Source: Phytobacter ursingii (lineage in GTDB: Bacteria > Pseudomonadota > Gammaproteobacteria > Enterobacterales > Enterobacteriaceae). Taken from it: 64,000 nt of DNA. Below are positions 8,847 to 20,962 of the stretch, piece by piece. The DNA lies in the NCBI GenBank assembly GCA_901456055.1, contig CABDWT010000016.1:496001-560000 (forward strand), given 5' to 3'. The notes beneath the pieces are model-generated. The model worked only from the letters and a program-made list of their open reading frames with translations, did no database searches and was not told where the DNA came from. Each line of letters starts with the position of its first letter. The first letter of the stretch is position 1. The position numbers and the translations under genes were made by a program.

Positions 8847-8870
8847 AGAGGGGGCAATGCTCCCTCTTTT
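8847..8870 (+). terminator. intrinsic terminator after rplT
   Basis: AAGAGGG...CCCTCTT hairpin ending in TTTT, 13 nt after the rplT stop. Confidence 0.8.
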
Positions 8871-9082
8871 CGTTTATACCCGTCATTTTTCACCTTGCAT
8901 GCGCGTAGACTAAGGTTAATCATCCGGTCACTTACTTAAGTAAGCTTCTGAGAATTCACTCTGTCGCCGTTTTTCTGCAAAGCGAATTATTTGGGGTATA
9001 ACACTATCAGAAGATTGACTTTTTTCCGGTGAGCCCTTTCAATAAAGGTAATCCGTTTTTTACCACATAAGGTAACGCAAGC

Positions 9083-9127
9083 ATGAATGCTGCTATTTTC
9101 CGCTTCTTTTTTTACTTTAGCACCTGA
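9083..9127 (+). CDS. pheM: pheST operon leader peptide
   Basis: A 14-codon ORF reading [14 protein letters not shown] with five Phe codons. Ribosome stalling on these codons when charged tRNA-Phe is scarce lets transcription read through the attenuator at 9174-9199 into pheS. Too short for ordinary ORF lists but identical in design to E. coli pheM. Confidence 0.93.
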
Positions 9128-9173
9128 CTCCGGGAGGCTAGCGCGTGAAAGAAGAAACGGAAAATTAACGCCA

Positions 9174-9199
9174 AAAGCCTCCAACAGGAGGCTTTTTTT
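9174..9199 (+). terminator. pheST attenuator terminator
   Basis: AAAGCCTCC/GGAGGCTTT hairpin followed by a T run, 46 nt after the pheM stop. The upstream CGGGAGGCTAGCG (9131-9143) contains GGAGGCT and can compete for pairing, giving the antiterminator alternative. Confidence 0.85.
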
Positions 9200-9207
9200 G
9201 TATCTGA

Positions 9208-10236
<1,029 letters not shown>

Positions 10237-10250
10237 GGGCAGGATAAATA

Positions 10251-12638
10251 ATGAAATTCAGTGAACTGTGGTTACGCGAGTGGGTTAACCCGGCTGTCGA
10301 TAGTGAAGCGCTTTCCGACCAAATCACCATGGCTGGCCTGGAAGTTGACGGTGTCGAGCCGGTGGCTGGCGCCTTTAACGGCGTAGTTGTGGGTGAAGTT
10401 GTAGAGTGTGGTCAGCACCCGAATGCCGACAAATTGCGTGTCACCAAAGTGAATGTGGGCGGCGAACGCCTGCTGGATATCGTCTGTGGCGCGCCTAACT
10501 GCCGCCAGGGGCTGAAAGTTGCTGTTGCCACCATCGGTGCAGTACTGCCGGGTGACTTCAAAATTAAAGCGGCCAAACTGCGCGGCGAACCGTCAGAAGG
10601 CATGCTGTGCTCTTTCTCTGAGCTGGGAATTTCCGACGACCACAGCGGCATTATCGAACTGCCGTTGGATGCAGCGATTGGTACTGATATCCGCGACTAT
10701 CTGAAACTCGATGACAACACCATCGAAATCAGCGTGACGCCGAACCGTGCTGACTGCTTAGGCATCATCGGTGTCGCCCGTGATGTCGCCGCGCTGAACA
10801 AAGCACCGCTGGTTGAGCCGGAAATCGCTCCGGTTGTTGCCACTATTAACGATACGCTACCGATCACCGTTGATGCAGCGGACGCCTGCCCGCGTTATCT
10901 GGGACGTGTAGTTAAAGGCATCAACGTACAAGCGCCGACTCCGCTGTGGATGAAAGAAAAACTGCGTCGCTGTGGTGTGCGTTCTATCGACGCAGTTGTG
11001 GACGTGACCAACTATGTTCTGCTGGAGCTGGGCCAGCCGATGCATGCCTTCGATCTGGATCGTATCGACGGCGGTATCGTTGTCCGTATGGCGAAAGAGA
11101 ACGAAACGCTGGTACTGCTCGACGGTAGCGAAGCCAAACTGGCGACTGACACGCTGGTCATTGCTGACCACCATAAAGCGCTGGCGATGGGCGGCATCTT
11201 TGGTGGTGAGCATTCTGGCGTGAACAGCGAGACACAAAACGTGCTGCTGGAATGTGCGTTCTTCAGCCCGCTGTCCATCACTGGTCGTGCGCGTCGTCAT
11301 GGTTTGCACACGGATGCTTCGCATCGCTATGAACGTGGTGTGGATCCGGCGTTGCAGTACAAAGCAATGGAACGGGCTACCCGCTTGCTGATCGATATCT
11401 GTGGTGGTGAAGCCGGTCCGGTAGTTGATATCACCAATGAAGCCACACTGCCAAAACGTGCGACCATCTGTCTGCGCCGCAGCAAGCTGGATCGCCTGAT
11501 TGGTCATCACATTGCAGATGAGCTGGTTACCGACATCCTTAAACGCCTTGGGTGCGAAGTTACCGAGGGTCAGGATGAGTGGCTGGCTGTTGCGCCGAGC
11601 TGGCGTTTCGATATGGAGATCGAAGAAGACCTGGTCGAAGAGGTTGCGCGCCTTTACGGGTATAACAACATCCCGAACGCACCGGTACAAGCCGGGCTGG
11701 TGATGGGGTCACACCGCGAAGCCAACCTGTCGCTCAAACGCGTTAAAACGCTGCTGAATGATAAAGGCTACCAGGAAGTGATCACCTACAGTTTCGTTGA
11801 TCCGAAAGTACAGCAGTTGATCCATCCGGGAGAAGAGGCGCTGATTCTGCCAAGCCCGATCTCCAGCGAAATGTCGGCCATGCGCCTGTCATTGCTGACC
11901 GGTCTGCTCGGAACGATCGTCTATAACCAGAACCGCCAGCAGAGCCGTGTGCGTATCTTCGAGACCGGTCTGCGTTTTGTGCCGGATACACAGGCGCCTT
12001 TAGGGATTCGTCAGGATCTGATGCTGGCGGGCGCCATCTGCGGTAACCGCTATGAAGAACACTGGGATCTGGCTAAAGGCAGTGTTGATTTCTTCGATCT
12101 GAAAGGCGATCTGGAATCCTTACTCGACCTGACCGGAAAATTGTCCGCGATTGAGTTCCGCGCAGAGGCGATTCCGGCGCTGCATCCTGGGCAATCCGCA
12201 GCGATTTATCTGAAAGATGAATATGTTGGTTTCATCGGCGTCGTGCATCCGGAGCTGGAACGTAAGCTCGATCTGAATGGTCGTACGCTGGTGTTTGAAC
12301 TGGAGTGGAATAAGGTCGCAGACCGCGTGGTTCCTCAGGCGCAGGAGATTTCTCGCTTCCCGGCAAACCGCCGCGACATCGCTGTCGTGGTCGCTGAAAA
12401 CGTGGCCGCGGCAGATATTTTAGCCGAATGTAAGAAAGTTGGCGTAAATCAGGTAGTTGGCGTAAACTTATTTGACGTGTACCGCGGTAAGGGTGTTGCG
12501 GAGGGGTATAAGAGCCTCGCCATTAGCCTGATCCTTCAGGATACCAGCCGTACACTCGAAGAAGAGGAGATTGCCGCTACCGTCGCCAAATGTGTAGAGG
12601 CATTAAAAGAGCGATTCCAGGCATCATTGAGGGATTGA
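10251..12638 (+). CDS. pheT: phenylalanyl-tRNA synthetase beta subunit
   Basis: 795-aa beta subunit, same length as in E. coli. Contains an N-terminal tRNA-binding (OB-fold) domain (~39-148), B3/B4 editing domain (~210-390, which hydrolyses mischarged Tyr-tRNA-Phe), B5 domain, a degenerate synthetase-like core and a C-terminal anticodon-binding FDX-ACB domain (~700-795, [15 protein letters not shown]). Partner of PheS; ihfA follows after 4 nt. Confidence 0.98.
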   Translation: MKFSELWLREWVNPAVDSEALSDQITMAGLEVDGVEPVAGAFNGVVVGEVVECGQHPNADKLRVTKVNVGGERLLDIVCGAPNCRQGLKVAVATIGAVLPGDFKIKAAKLRGEPSEGMLCSFSELGISDDHSGIIELPLDAAIGTDIRDYLKLDDNTIEISVTPNRADCLGIIGVARDVAALNKAPLVEPEIAPVVATINDTLPITVDAADACPRYLGRVVKGINVQAPTPLWMKEKLRRCGVRSIDAVVDVTNYVLLELGQPMHAFDLDRIDGGIVVRMAKENETLVLLDGSEAKLATDTLVIADHHKALAMGGIFGGEHSGVNSETQNVLLECAFFSPLSITGRARRHGLHTDASHRYERGVDPALQYKAMERATRLLIDICGGEAGPVVDITNEATLPKRATICLRRSKLDRLIGHHIADELVTDILKRLGCEVTEGQDEWLAVAPSWRFDMEIEEDLVEEVARLYGYNNIPNAPVQAGLVMGSHREANLSLKRVKTLLNDKGYQEVITYSFVDPKVQQLIHPGEEALILPSPISSEMSAMRLSLLTGLLGTIVYNQNRQQSRVRIFETGLRFVPDTQAPLGIRQDLMLAGAICGNRYEEHWDLAKGSVDFFDLKGDLESLLDLTGKLSAIEFRAEAIPALHPGQSAAIYLKDEYVGFIGVVHPELERKLDLNGRTLVFELEWNKVADRVVPQAQEISRFPANRRDIAVVVAENVAAADILAECKKVGVNQVVGVNLFDVYRGKGVAEGYKSLAISLILQDTSRTLEEEEIAATVAKCVEALKERFQASLRD

Positions 12639-12642
12639 ACCT

Positions 12643-12942
12643 ATGGCGCTTACAAAAGCTGAAATGTCCGAATATCTGTTTGATAAGCTTGGGCTTAGCA
12701 AGCGAGATGCTAAAGAGCTGGTAGAGCTGTTTTTCGAAGAGATCCGTCGTGCTTTGGAAAATGGTGAGCAGGTAAAACTCTCCGGCTTTGGCAATTTCGA
12801 TCTGCGTGATAAGAATCAACGTCCGGGACGTAACCCGAAAACGGGCGAGGATATTCCCATTACAGCCCGGCGCGTGGTGACCTTCAGACCCGGCCAGAAG
12901 TTAAAAAGCCGCGTCGAAAACGCTTCGCCCAAAGCAGAGTAA
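12643..12942 (+). CDS. ihfA: integration host factor alpha subunit
   Basis: 99-aa DNA-bending protein that pairs with IhfB and kinks DNA by nearly 180 degrees. The beta-arm motif [10 protein letters not shown] is present with the intercalating Pro65. End of the thrS-pheST-ihfA transcription unit, followed by a strong terminator. Confidence 0.98.
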   Translation: MALTKAEMSEYLFDKLGLSKRDAKELVELFFEEIRRALENGEQVKLSGFGNFDLRDKNQRPGRNPKTGEDIPITARRVVTFRPGQKLKSRVENASPKAE

Positions 12943-12954
12943 TCTGGACTAATT

Positions 12955-12980
12955 AAAAAGGCCGCAATCGCGGCCTTTTT
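12955..12980 (+). terminator. intrinsic terminator after ihfA
   Basis: AAAAAGGCCGC-AATC-GCGGCCTTTTT, a perfect hairpin with flanking A and T runs, working in either direction. Confidence 0.9.
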
Positions 12981-13041
12981 CTTTCAGCACTGAATACCCT
13001 CTTTAAAATCAACTCACTTAATAACGCATTAATTGAACTGC

Positions 13042-14022
13042 ATGCTGAATTACGCACAACTCCAACAGCGTCGCAATGGTCAGTGGCTCTGCGGCCTTGC
13101 GCTACTTTTGCTGATCGCGCTGTTTATTAGCCTGTGTGCGGGCGATCAGTGGATTGGTCCTGCAAACTGGTTCGAGGCCCGTGGTCAACTTTTTGTCTGG
13201 CAAATACGCCTACCCCGTACATTAGCGGTGTTGTTGGTGGGGGCGGCGCTGGCGTTAAGCGGCGCTATTATGCAGGCGTTATTTGAGAACCCGCTGGCCG
13301 AACCGGGACTTTTGGGTGTGTCTAACGGCGCGGGGGTGGGGTTGATAGCCGCCGTGCTGCTGGGAAAAGGTGCATTGCCCGGCTGGGCGTTGGGGTTTTG
13401 TGCCATCGCCGGGGCACTGGTCATCACGCTTATTTTGCTGCGTTTTGCCCGACGCCATTTGTCGACCAGCCGTCTGCTGTTAGCGGGCGTCGCGTTGGGG
13501 ATCATTTGTAGCGCACTGATGACCTGGGCCATCTACTTCTCCACTTCTTTCGACCTGCGTCAGCTCATGTACTGGATGATGGGCGGTTTTGGCGGCGTTG
13601 ACTGGCGACAAAGCTGGCTGATGCTTGCTCTGCTACCGGTGATGGGGTGGACCTGCTTTCAGTCGCAGCCGCTCAACGTACTTGCGCTGGGTGAGACATC
13701 TGCCCGTCAACTCGGGTTACCTCTGTGGTTCTGGCGCAATGTGCTGGTCGTAGCAACGGGCTGGATGGTGGGTGTCAGTGTCGCGCTGGCTGGCTCGATT
13801 GGCTTTATTGGCCTGGTGATTCCCCATATTCTTCGTCTTTGTGGGCTCACCGATCATCGTGCGCTTCTGCCCGCCTGCGCGCTTGCGGGGGCGACGGCAC
13901 TGCTGTTTGCCGATATCGTCGCCCGAATGGCGCTGAGCGCCGCAGAATTACCTATCGGTGTTGTGACGGCAACGCTGGGGGCGCCGGTGTTCATCTGGCT
14001 CTTGCTCGCGGCAAAGCGCTAA
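13042..14022 (+). CDS. btuC: vitamin B12 ABC transporter permease
   Basis: 326-aa inner-membrane permease of BtuCDF, a FecCD-family protein with about ten transmembrane helices. [24 protein letters not shown]-type motif and SSGCA-free coupling segment are conserved with E. coli BtuC. A longer frame begins with TTG at 13033, but the ATG at 13042 gives exactly the E. coli length. Heads the btuCED cluster; the substrate-binding protein gene btuF is elsewhere. Confidence 0.95.
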   Translation: MLNYAQLQQRRNGQWLCGLALLLLIALFISLCAGDQWIGPANWFEARGQLFVWQIRLPRTLAVLLVGAALALSGAIMQALFENPLAEPGLLGVSNGAGVGLIAAVLLGKGALPGWALGFCAIAGALVITLILLRFARRHLSTSRLLLAGVALGIICSALMTWAIYFSTSFDLRQLMYWMMGGFGGVDWRQSWLMLALLPVMGWTCFQSQPLNVLALGETSARQLGLPLWFWRNVLVVATGWMVGVSVALAGSIGFIGLVIPHILRLCGLTDHRALLPACALAGATALLFADIVARMALSAAELPIGVVTATLGAPVFIWLLLAAKR

Positions 14023-14230
14023 GGGTTGAGGACGTCATAACCTGCAGGCAACAATAACGTAAAAGTGTGTAACAACGACGCGTCAAAAAAAGGAAACTCG
14101 CCTGATTGACTGTTTTTACATCATTTTTTGCTAAATGACAGAAGAAGGACTATCGCGCATTATCTGGCTATTATTAATGACCGGCCGGGCGAGAGATCCG
14201 GCGTCTGAATGAACCGACAGAGGGGATGCT

Positions 14231-14782
14231 ATGCACCAGGATATTTTGAACACCGAGATTACGACGATTGATGGCGAACATATCACACTGGAAAAGTACC
14301 AGGGCAAGGTTATTCTGGTGGTGAATGTGGCATCCAAATGTGGCCTGACGCCGCAGTATGAGCAACTGGAGAATATTCAGAAAGCCTGGGAGAAAGACGG
14401 TTTTGTCGTGCTGGGCTTTCCATGCAATCAGTTTGCCGGGCAGGAGCCGGGCAGTGAAGAAGAAATCAAAACCTTCTGCAGCACTACCTATGGCGTAACT
14501 TTCCCAATGGCAGCCAAAGTCGATGTCAACGGTGAAAACCGTCATCCTTTGTATCGGAAATTGATTGCCGCTGTGCCGAAAGCTGTCGCCCCGGAAGGTA
14601 GCGGTTTTTACGAGCGTATGGCCAGTAAAGGGCGCGCACCGCTCTATCCGGATGACATCCTGTGGAACTTTGAAAAATTCCTGATTGGCCGTGATGGTCA
14701 GGTAGTTCAACGCTTCTCGCCGGATATGACGCCCGAAGATCCTATCCTGATGGAAGCGATTAAGCTGGCGCTGGCAAAATAA
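14231..14782 (+). CDS. btuE: thiol peroxidase of the glutathione peroxidase family
   Basis: 183-aa glutathione-peroxidase-like enzyme that reduces hydroperoxides, in E. coli with thioredoxin or glutathione. The peroxidatic Cys37 lies in [12 protein letters not shown] and the family GFPCNQF motif is present. It sits between btuC and btuD but is not needed for B12 transport. Its stop overlaps the btuD start (TAATG at 14780-14784). The 208-nt btuC-btuE spacer probably holds its own promoter. Confidence 0.95.
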   Translation: MHQDILNTEITTIDGEHITLEKYQGKVILVVNVASKCGLTPQYEQLENIQKAWEKDGFVVLGFPCNQFAGQEPGSEEEIKTFCSTTYGVTFPMAAKVDVNGENRHPLYRKLIAAVPKAVAPEGSGFYERMASKGRAPLYPDDILWNFEKFLIGRDGQVVQRFSPDMTPEDPILMEAIKLALAK

Positions 14783-15522
14783 TGCCATTGCTCCAACTTC
14801 ATGCTCTTGAGGAAGCAGGAAGGCTGGGGCCTGTTACGGCCCTGGTCGACAACGCGCAAATGCTGCACCTGGTTGGGCCAAATGGCGCCGGGAAAAGCAC
14901 GCTTCTGGCGCGTATCGCCGGGTTGACGCAGGGAAAGGGCTGTGTGCGGCTAAATGACCGTCCGCTGGCGCAATGGCATGCCCCCCAACTGGCTCGCCAT
15001 CGCGCTTACCTGGCCCAGCAGCAGACGCCCCCCTTCGCCATGCCGGTATGGCATTATTTGTCACTGCATCAGCATAGCAACGACAGCGTGGTTGAACAGA
15101 TTACGCATAAACTCGGACTGGGGGATAAGCTGGGGCGCACTGTCAATCAACTCTCCGGCGGGGAATGGCAGCGGGTTCGGCTGGCTGCGGTGATTGCGCA
15201 AATTCATCCGGCCGCTAATGCGGATGGGCAACTCCTGTTATTAGACGAACCGATGAACAGTCTGGATGTCGCTCAGCAGGCCGCACTGGATGGCATCTTA
15301 AATGAGCTGGTGGCGGCAGGGATTACCGTTGTGATGAGCAGCCACGATCTCAACCATTCGCTACGTCGTGCCCATCAGGTGTGGCTACTCCGGCAGGGCA
15401 AACTGATTGCCAGTGGCCCACGTGATGAGGTATTAACGCCACAAAACCTGGCATTGGCATACGGTATGCCATTCCGCCGTCTCGATTTGGCTGGTCACCG
15501 GATGCTCATTCCGGAGATATAG
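14782..15522 (+). CDS. btuD: vitamin B12 ABC transporter ATP-binding protein
   Basis: 246-aa ATPase of BtuCDF. Walker [10 protein letters not shown] at residues 32-40, ABC signature [12 protein letters not shown], Walker B LLLDEP, and the switch His in SSHDLNH. Drives B12 import through BtuC. Start overlaps the btuE stop. Confidence 0.96.
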   Translation: MPLLQLHALEEAGRLGPVTALVDNAQMLHLVGPNGAGKSTLLARIAGLTQGKGCVRLNDRPLAQWHAPQLARHRAYLAQQQTPPFAMPVWHYLSLHQHSNDSVVEQITHKLGLGDKLGRTVNQLSGGEWQRVRLAAVIAQIHPAANADGQLLLLDEPMNSLDVAQQAALDGILNELVAAGITVVMSSHDLNHSLRRAHQVWLLRQGKLIASGPRDEVLTPQNLALAYGMPFRRLDLAGHRMLIPEI

Positions 15523-15598
15523 CAGCAAACGAAACTTGCAAGGATTGCAATTCACACGCTAAATTATTCCAGCATAACGAAAATAGAGGTTTTGCTGG

Positions 15599-16060
15599 AT
15601 GCGCATCTGGTTTCTTCTGGCGGTGTTAATTCTTTCAGGGTGTAGCAGTCATCGTGCGCCGCCGCCTAACGCACGCCTTTCTGATTCCATCACCGTCATT
15701 GCCGGGTTGAATGATCAACTGCGTGACTGGCGTGGCACCCCTTATCGCTATGGCGGCATGAGCCGCAATGGCGTTGATTGTTCTGCCTTCGTGATGATGA
15801 CCTTCCGCGATAAATTTAATCTTGTCCTTCCCCGCGATACGCGTAAACAGGCGGAAGTGGGAACGAAAATAGATAAAGATGAACTGCTGCCTGGCGATCT
15901 GGTGTTTTTTAAAACGGGCTCCGGTGATAACGGTCTGCATGTAGGCATCTACGATACCGATAATGCGTTTATCCATGCGTCGACCAGTCAGGGGGTCGTG
16001 CGTTCTTCATTAAACAATGTCTACTGGCGGAAGAATTTCTGGCAGGCGCGTCGTATCTGA
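15599..16060 (+). CDS. nlpC: NlpC/P60 family lipoprotein
   Basis: 153-aa lipoprotein with a type II signal (lipobox LSGC, lipidated Cys15). The NlpC/P60 peptidase domain has Cys61 (GVDCSAF), His114 (LHVGIY) and His126 (FIHAS) as a complete triad, so a cell-wall gamma-D-glutamyl-type endopeptidase is expected. It lies directly after btuD with its own 76-nt spacer. Confidence 0.93.
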   Translation: MRIWFLLAVLILSGCSSHRAPPPNARLSDSITVIAGLNDQLRDWRGTPYRYGGMSRNGVDCSAFVMMTFRDKFNLVLPRDTRKQAEVGTKIDKDELLPGDLVFFKTGSGDNGLHVGIYDTDNAFIHASTSQGVVRSSLNNVYWRKNFWQARRI

Positions 16061-16075
16061 TCCCCTTCCGACAAC

Positions 16076-16108
16076 AAGCAGCGAATGGCTGGCCGGTTCG
16101 CTGCTTTT
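16076..16108 (+). terminator. intrinsic terminator after nlpC
   Basis: AAGCAGCGAA / TTCGCTGCTT hairpin with a following TTTT, 16 nt after the nlpC stop. Confidence 0.75.
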
Positions 16109-16384
16109 GTGGACTAAACGCAAATTTTGTTATTTTCCTCACTGTTCATTCATTCTTTCTTCAATATTTATTATTTAACTGTTCGTTACCTTAAAGGGCT
16201 GTCAGTATCGTAGCAGGCGCTGGTATGGGCAATTTAACCAGGATAAGCTTGCGCACGAAAATAAGGAATTTTCGATAATATAATGGGAAATGATGAAGTC
16301 AGTTTTCTTAAGTTCAACTACGTTGAAGCATGTGCGCATTGGTTTTTCGATGCAGGATATCAACCTTAATGCGGGGTTGGCACC

Positions 16385-17095
16385 ATGATCGTCTCGTTTG
16401 ATGACACCTATCGCTCAGAGTTTTTACTACAGCCTGCGCGCAATGGTTACGGTACGCTAGTCGGGATTGAAATTGTGGTCAATTTCGTTGGAGCGGGCGC
16501 GGTAAGGGCGCCTGCGGAGCGGATAGTGCCACGCCTGAGCGCAGACGAAACGCTGACGCTTTTTACTGAGCAATTAGAATTACTTGAATCCTGTAAGTTA
16601 TTCTTTATTCAGCATCAACTTCTCGCCTGGATAAATATTTCACCCGTTATTGTCGATGCGTTACTCTCGAATGCGGTACCTGAAGAAACGATAGCGAAAT
16701 ATCCTTTCCTCGAATTTACTGTGAATGAGAATTATCCCAACCTGACAAAGGGCACTGAAAATAATTCACTCGTCGCGTTTAGCGAACGCCATCCCTTAAT
16801 CCTGAGAAATTTTGGTGCCGGGGCGGCTTCCACTCGCGCCATATTTGATGGACTTTTCAGGCGCGTGACGCTGGATAAGAATTTTATTCATCAACGCCTG
16901 GCGTCGCGCTCATTTGAACCCTTCATGCGCGCAATCGTCTCACAAATTTCCCCTTATTGCCGTTCAGTAATGATTGACGGTATTGACGATGAAAAGACCT
17001 TAAAGCGGGTGAAGCCGTATCAGTTCAGCGCCATGCAGGGGACGTTATGGCCGGCAGTCCCTGCCGCTCAAATCACCAGTCTGGTCCAGGGATAA
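16385..17095 (+). CDS. ydiV: degenerate EAL-domain anti-FlhDC factor
   Basis: 236-aa EAL-like protein aligned along its length with E. coli/Salmonella YdiV (RflP). The catalytic EAL motif is absent (GIEIV in its place) and the metal ligands are not conserved, so no c-di-GMP hydrolysis is expected. YdiV binds FlhD, displaces the FlhD4C2 flagellar master regulator from DNA and targets it to ClpXP under poor nutrition. The 276-nt upstream region contains a TATAAT-like box near 16279. Same direction as selO, 61 nt apart. Confidence 0.9.
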   Translation: MIVSFDDTYRSEFLLQPARNGYGTLVGIEIVVNFVGAGAVRAPAERIVPRLSADETLTLFTEQLELLESCKLFFIQHQLLAWINISPVIVDALLSNAVPEETIAKYPFLEFTVNENYPNLTKGTENNSLVAFSERHPLILRNFGAGAASTRAIFDGLFRRVTLDKNFIHQRLASRSFEPFMRAIVSQISPYCRSVMIDGIDDEKTLKRVKPYQFSAMQGTLWPAVPAAQITSLVQG

Positions 17096-17156
17096 CCTTG
17101 CTTTTAACCCGTGTTTAACATCATATAAACACACTACAATAAAGACAGGAGGAACC

Positions 17157-18599
17157 ATGGCCCTGTCTTTTATTACCCGCTGGCGCGATGAGCTGCCAGG
17201 TTTTTATACCAGCCTTTCCCCGACACCACTGAGTCATGCGCGGCTGCTTTGGCACAATGCGGCACTGGCAGAAACGATGGGTATCGATCCCGTTCTGTTT
17301 GCCCCCGAAGAGGGTGCCGGTGTATGGGGTGGCGAAACGCTGCTTCCCGGGATGTCACCGCTTTCCCAGGTCTATAGCGGACATCAGTTTGGTGTCTGGG
17401 CGGGACAACTGGGCGACGGGCGCGGTATCCTGCTCGGCGAACAACGTTTGCCCGATGGTGCAACGCTGGACTGGCACCTTAAAGGCGCCGGACTTACGCC
17501 CTATTCCCGCATGGGTGATGGTCGCGCTGTTCTGCGCTCAACCATTCGTGAAAGCCTGGCTTCTGAGGCGATGCATCATCTGGGGATCGCAACGACGCGT
17601 GCGCTTTCAATTGTTACCAGCGACACGCCTGTTTATCGCGAAAGCGTCGAACAGGGGGCAATGATGATGCGTATTGCGCAAAGTCATATCCGCTTTGGTC
17701 ACTTCGAGCACTTCTATTATCGGCGCGAACCAGAAAAGGTACGCCAGCTGACAGATTTTGTGATTCGTCATTACTGGCCTCATCTGCTGGATGAGAACGA
17801 TAAATATGATGTCTGGTTCCGGGATGTCATCGCCCGTACCGCCGCGCTGATAGCACGCTGGCAGGCGGTGGGCTTCGCTCATGGGGTGATGAATACGGAC
17901 AATATGTCGATCCTCGGACTGACCATTGATTATGGTCCCTTTGGTTTTCTTGATGATTATCAGCCCGGCTTTATCTGCAATCATTCTGACTATCAGGGAC
18001 GTTACAGCTTTGATAACCAGCCGACCATTGCCCTGTGGAATCTGCAGCGACTGGCGCAAACCTTGTCGCCGTTTATGAGTGCCGATGTGCTCAATGCGGC
18101 ACTGGACAGTTATCAGCCCGTATTGCTGAGCGAATATGGCATAGTGATGCGCCAGAAACTGGGTTTTTTTAGCCAGCAAAAAGATGACAATGTGCTGTTA
18201 AGCGATCTCTTTGCTTTGATGGAACGTGAAGGCAGCGATTATACCCGTACGTTCCGCATGTTAAGCCATACCGAACAGATGAGCGCCAGCAGTGCATTAC
18301 GTGATGAATTTATCGATCGCGAAGCGTTTGACAGCTGGTTTAGTCGTTACCGCGCGCGTCTGGCGCAGGAGCACATTTCGGATGCGCAACGTCAGCAGCT
18401 GATGCAAAGCGTGAACCCGGCGGTTGTGTTGCGCAACTGGCTCGCACAGCGGGCGATTGAACAGGCGGAGCAGGGGAGTACCGAAGAGCTGGAGCGTCTG
18501 CATGCCGTCCTGCGTGAGCCTTATGCGGATCGCAACGATGACTATAGCCGACGCCCACCTGACTGGGGTAAAAGGCTGGAGGTCAGCTGTTCAAGCTGA
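17157..18599 (+). CDS. selO: protein adenylyltransferase SelO (YdiU)
   Basis: 480-aa pseudokinase-fold enzyme that transfers AMP from ATP to Ser/Thr/Tyr of target proteins. Conserved blocks seen: [20 protein letters not shown] (109-128, nucleotide contacts), [10 protein letters not shown] (242-251, with catalytic Asp248) and DYGPFG (258-263, metal-binding Asp). The C terminus ends CSS, the site of selenocysteine in eukaryotic SelO and Cys here. Good ribosome site AGGAGG before ATG. Convergent with hemP, only 4 nt apart. Confidence 0.95.
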   Translation: MALSFITRWRDELPGFYTSLSPTPLSHARLLWHNAALAETMGIDPVLFAPEEGAGVWGGETLLPGMSPLSQVYSGHQFGVWAGQLGDGRGILLGEQRLPDGATLDWHLKGAGLTPYSRMGDGRAVLRSTIRESLASEAMHHLGIATTRALSIVTSDTPVYRESVEQGAMMMRIAQSHIRFGHFEHFYYRREPEKVRQLTDFVIRHYWPHLLDENDKYDVWFRDVIARTAALIARWQAVGFAHGVMNTDNMSILGLTIDYGPFGFLDDYQPGFICNHSDYQGRYSFDNQPTIALWNLQRLAQTLSPFMSADVLNAALDSYQPVLLSEYGIVMRQKLGFFSQQKDDNVLLSDLFALMEREGSDYTRTFRMLSHTEQMSASSALRDEFIDREAFDSWFSRYRARLAQEHISDAQRQQLMQSVNPAVVLRNWLAQRAIEQAEQGSTEELERLHAVLREPYADRNDDYSRRPPDWGKRLEVSCSS

Positions 18600-18603
18600 G
18601 TCT

Positions 18604-18795
18604 CTACTTCGTTAGGATCAATTTCCCGGCGTGCGTCTGTCGCAAGAGATATTCTTGTCCCTGATGCTCGATGACAACGCGCGCCGCATCCCCCAATAGC
18701 GTTTTACTGCTGATTCTGCGATCCTCGGGAAGGATGACTGCCGGGCTGGCCGGTTGTTTCTCTGCCGGAGCGGTCGGCTTATCCTTGTTCGACAT
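18604..18795 (-). CDS. hemP: HemP-family hemin uptake protein (YdiE)
   Basis: 63-aa protein with a Pro/Ala-rich N terminus and the HemP core RRISSKTLLG (residues 26-35) followed by VVIEHQGQEYLLRQT. HemP proteins accompany haem uptake loci and are iron-regulated; the precise role is unresolved. A Fur-box-like sequence lies just upstream at 18822-18840, supporting iron control. Confidence 0.88.
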   Translation of the reverse strand: MSNKDKPTAPAEKQPASPAVILPEDRRISSKTLLGDAARVVIEHQGQEYLLRQTHAGKLILTK

Positions 18796-18821
18796 GGCAC
18801 GGGTAACTGTATGGATATGAC

Positions 18822-18840
18822 AATGATAATTATTATTAAT
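18822..18840 (-). promoter_or_regulatory. Fur box upstream of hemP
   Basis: AATGATAATTATTATTAAT is a good match to the 19-bp Fur consensus, 27 nt upstream of the hemP start. Confidence 0.7.
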
Positions 18841-18929
18841 ATCAGCGAAGTGGGCTGCAAGTCATATTTTAAAAACCAATCATTTGGGGTAGGGAGTGCG
18901 TCCCGCCGGGAGACCCGACGGGAAAAGCG

Positions 18930-19976
18930 TTAAAGACGAGAGGCGACGGCAGCAGCGAGTTTTGCGAGTAACACTTCGCTGTCTTCCCAGCTCAGGCAAG
19001 GATCAGTGATGGACTGGCCGTAGACCAGTGGCTGGCCTTTGACGATCTTTTGCGTACCTTCCTGCAGGAAACTCTCGGCCATAACCCCCGCAATTGCCGT
19101 GGAGCCGCCACGAATCTGCTCACAGATATCATCGCATACCTCAAGCTGGCGACGGTGCTGTTTCTGGCAGTTGCCGTGGCTGAAATCGACGACCAGTTGC
19201 TCCGGTAGATCAAATTCGCGCAGGGTAGCGCAGGCGGCGGCAATGTCTTCGGCGTAGAAGTTGGGTTTTTTACCGCCACGCATAATGACATGTCCGTAAG
19301 GGTTACCGCTGGTCTGATAAATCGTCATCTGTCCGCTCTTGTCCGGTGAGAGGAACATATGGCTGGTGCGGGAAGCGCGAATCGCGTCCACCGCAATCCG
19401 GGTATTACCGTCGGTACCGTTTTTGAAACCTACCGGGCAGGAGAGCGCCGAGGCCATTTCGCGGTGGATCTGACTTTCTGTCGTGCGTGCGCCAATAGCG
19501 CCCCAACTAATCAGGTCAGCAATAAACTGTCCCGTCACCATATCCAGAAATTCGGTCGCTGTCGGTACACCCAGTTCATTGACTGCGAGCAGGAGTTTGC
19601 GCGCCAGTTCGATACCATGATTAACGCGGTAGCTGCCGTTCAGATCGGGATCGGAAATTAACCCTTTCCAGCCCACAACGGTTCGTGGTTTTTCAAAATA
19701 GGTGCGCATCACAATTTCCAGTTGCGCACTGTGTTTTTGTCTTAACCCCTGCAGGCGACGGGCATAATCCATCGCGGCATCCAGATCGTGGATAGAGCAG
19801 GGGCCAATAATCACTAATAGCCGCTTATCTTCACCGTTAAGGATTTTCTCGATACGGCGACGGGATTGGGTGACATGTTCGGCAACCGCGAGGGAAACGG
19901 GATGCCGCTGCGCTAACTCAGCCGGCGTGACCAGGCTCTCGATGCGCGCAGTGCGAAGTTCATCGGTTTTGTTCAT
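18930..19976 (-). CDS. aroH: DAHP synthase, Trp-sensitive
   Basis: 348-aa class I 3-deoxy-D-arabino-heptulosonate-7-phosphate synthase: condenses PEP and erythrose-4-phosphate, first step of the shikimate pathway. Conserved blocks IIGPCSIHD, MRTYFEKPRT, VGFKNGTDG and VDFSHGNCQKQ are all present. Closest to E. coli AroH, the isozyme controlled by tryptophan, and preceded by a TrpR operator. The open frame continues to 20030, but the ATG at 19976 (MNKTDELRTAR) gives the E. coli length. Confidence 0.96.
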   Translation of the reverse strand: MNKTDELRTARIESLVTPAELAQRHPVSLAVAEHVTQSRRRIEKILNGEDKRLLVIIGPCSIHDLDAAMDYARRLQGLRQKHSAQLEIVMRTYFEKPRTVVGWKGLISDPDLNGSYRVNHGIELARKLLLAVNELGVPTATEFLDMVTGQFIADLISWGAIGARTTESQIHREMASALSCPVGFKNGTDGNTRIAVDAIRASRTSHMFLSPDKSGQMTIYQTSGNPYGHVIMRGGKKPNFYAEDIAAACATLREFDLPEQLVVDFSHGNCQKQHRRQLEVCDDICEQIRGGSTAIAGVMAESFLQEGTQKIVKGQPLVYGQSITDPCLSWEDSEVLLAKLAAAVASRL

Positions 19977-20095
19977 CAGAATTCTCAAAATTTTGTGCTC
20001 AAACGGCCAAATGCCGGAGGCGATGCGCACACCTTAAACCAATCCTTGCTTAATTCAATAGCAGGTTGTGATGCGCATCACATCGAAGGCCAGCA

Positions 20096-20135
20096 TGATA
20101 GCAAAAATGTCACCCACGTACTAGTGTGTTAGTAC
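20096..20135 (-). promoter_or_regulatory. aroH promoter with TrpR operator
   Basis: GTACTAGTGTGTTAGTAC (20118-20135) is a perfect TrpR-type inverted repeat (GTACTA...TAGTAC). On the minus strand its TAGTAC end is 17 bp before TATCAT (20096-20101 region), so the operator covers the -35 element of aroH, as in E. coli. The operator also contains the ppsR stop codon (20129-20131). Confidence 0.8.
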
Positions 20136-20962
20136 ATGCGACGGTTTAGGCCCATCATGTCGAGAATTTTGGTGGCAATCTCTTCAACCGAATAGTTGGT
20201 ACTGTTTAACCATGGTATCTGATTTTTGCGGTAAAGCGCTTCCACCTCTGCCACTTCCATACGGCACTGGCGTAATGAAGCGTAGCGGCTATTTTCCCGG
20301 CGCTCTTCGCGAATAGCCGCCAGACGTTCCGGATTAATGGTCAGACCAAATAATTTATGCTGGAGAGGTTTCAGTGAGACAGGCAGAATGAGATTATCCA
20401 TATCATCGGCAATAAAAGGATAATTAGCTGCGCGGATACCGAATTGCATTGCCAGATAAAGGCTGGTTGGCGTTTTACCGCAACGAGAAACACCCAGTAA
20501 AATCACCTGTGCCTGATCCAGGTTGCGCAACGAAATACCGTCATCGTGAGCCAGCGTGTAATCAATAGCGGCAATCCTTGCGTCATATTTTATCAGGTTG
20601 CCTGGATTTAACCCATGGGTACGATGCGCAATAGGTGTCGGGTCGAGTTTTAATTCTTGCTGTAGTGGCGCAACCAGTGCCTGAACAATGTCCTGACAGA
20701 ATCCTTCACTCTGTAAAATAATGGTTCGGATTTCTGGTAGTACGATGGAATAAAACACTAACGGTCGTACGCCCGTCTGCTGATAGATAGCGTCAATCTG
20801 CTCTTTCACTGCTCTGGCGCGGCTTTCATTCTCCACGAACGGCAGCGTGATGCTATTGATGGCGACAGGGAATTGCGACATCACCGCATGGCCTAATACC
20901 TCTGCAGTGATAGCGGTACCATCGGAAATATAAAAAACCTGGCGATCCACAGCGCTGTCCAT
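20129..20962 (-). CDS. ppsR: PEP synthase regulatory kinase/phosphorylase
   Basis: 277-aa DUF299-family bifunctional enzyme. It inactivates PEP synthase by ADP-dependent phosphorylation of an active-site Thr and reactivates it by Pi-dependent phosphorolysis. The P-loop GVSRCGKT spans residues 157-164. The frame is open to 20983, but the ATG at 20962 has a GGAAGGG ribosome site and gives the E. coli N terminus. Divergent from its target ppsA. Confidence 0.95.
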   Translation of the reverse strand: MDSAVDRQVFYISDGTAITAEVLGHAVMSQFPVAINSITLPFVENESRARAVKEQIDAIYQQTGVRPLVFYSIVLPEIRTIILQSEGFCQDIVQALVAPLQQELKLDPTPIAHRTHGLNPGNLIKYDARIAAIDYTLAHDDGISLRNLDQAQVILLGVSRCGKTPTSLYLAMQFGIRAANYPFIADDMDNLILPVSLKPLQHKLFGLTINPERLAAIREERRENSRYASLRQCRMEVAEVEALYRKNQIPWLNSTNYSVEEIATKILDMMGLNRRMY

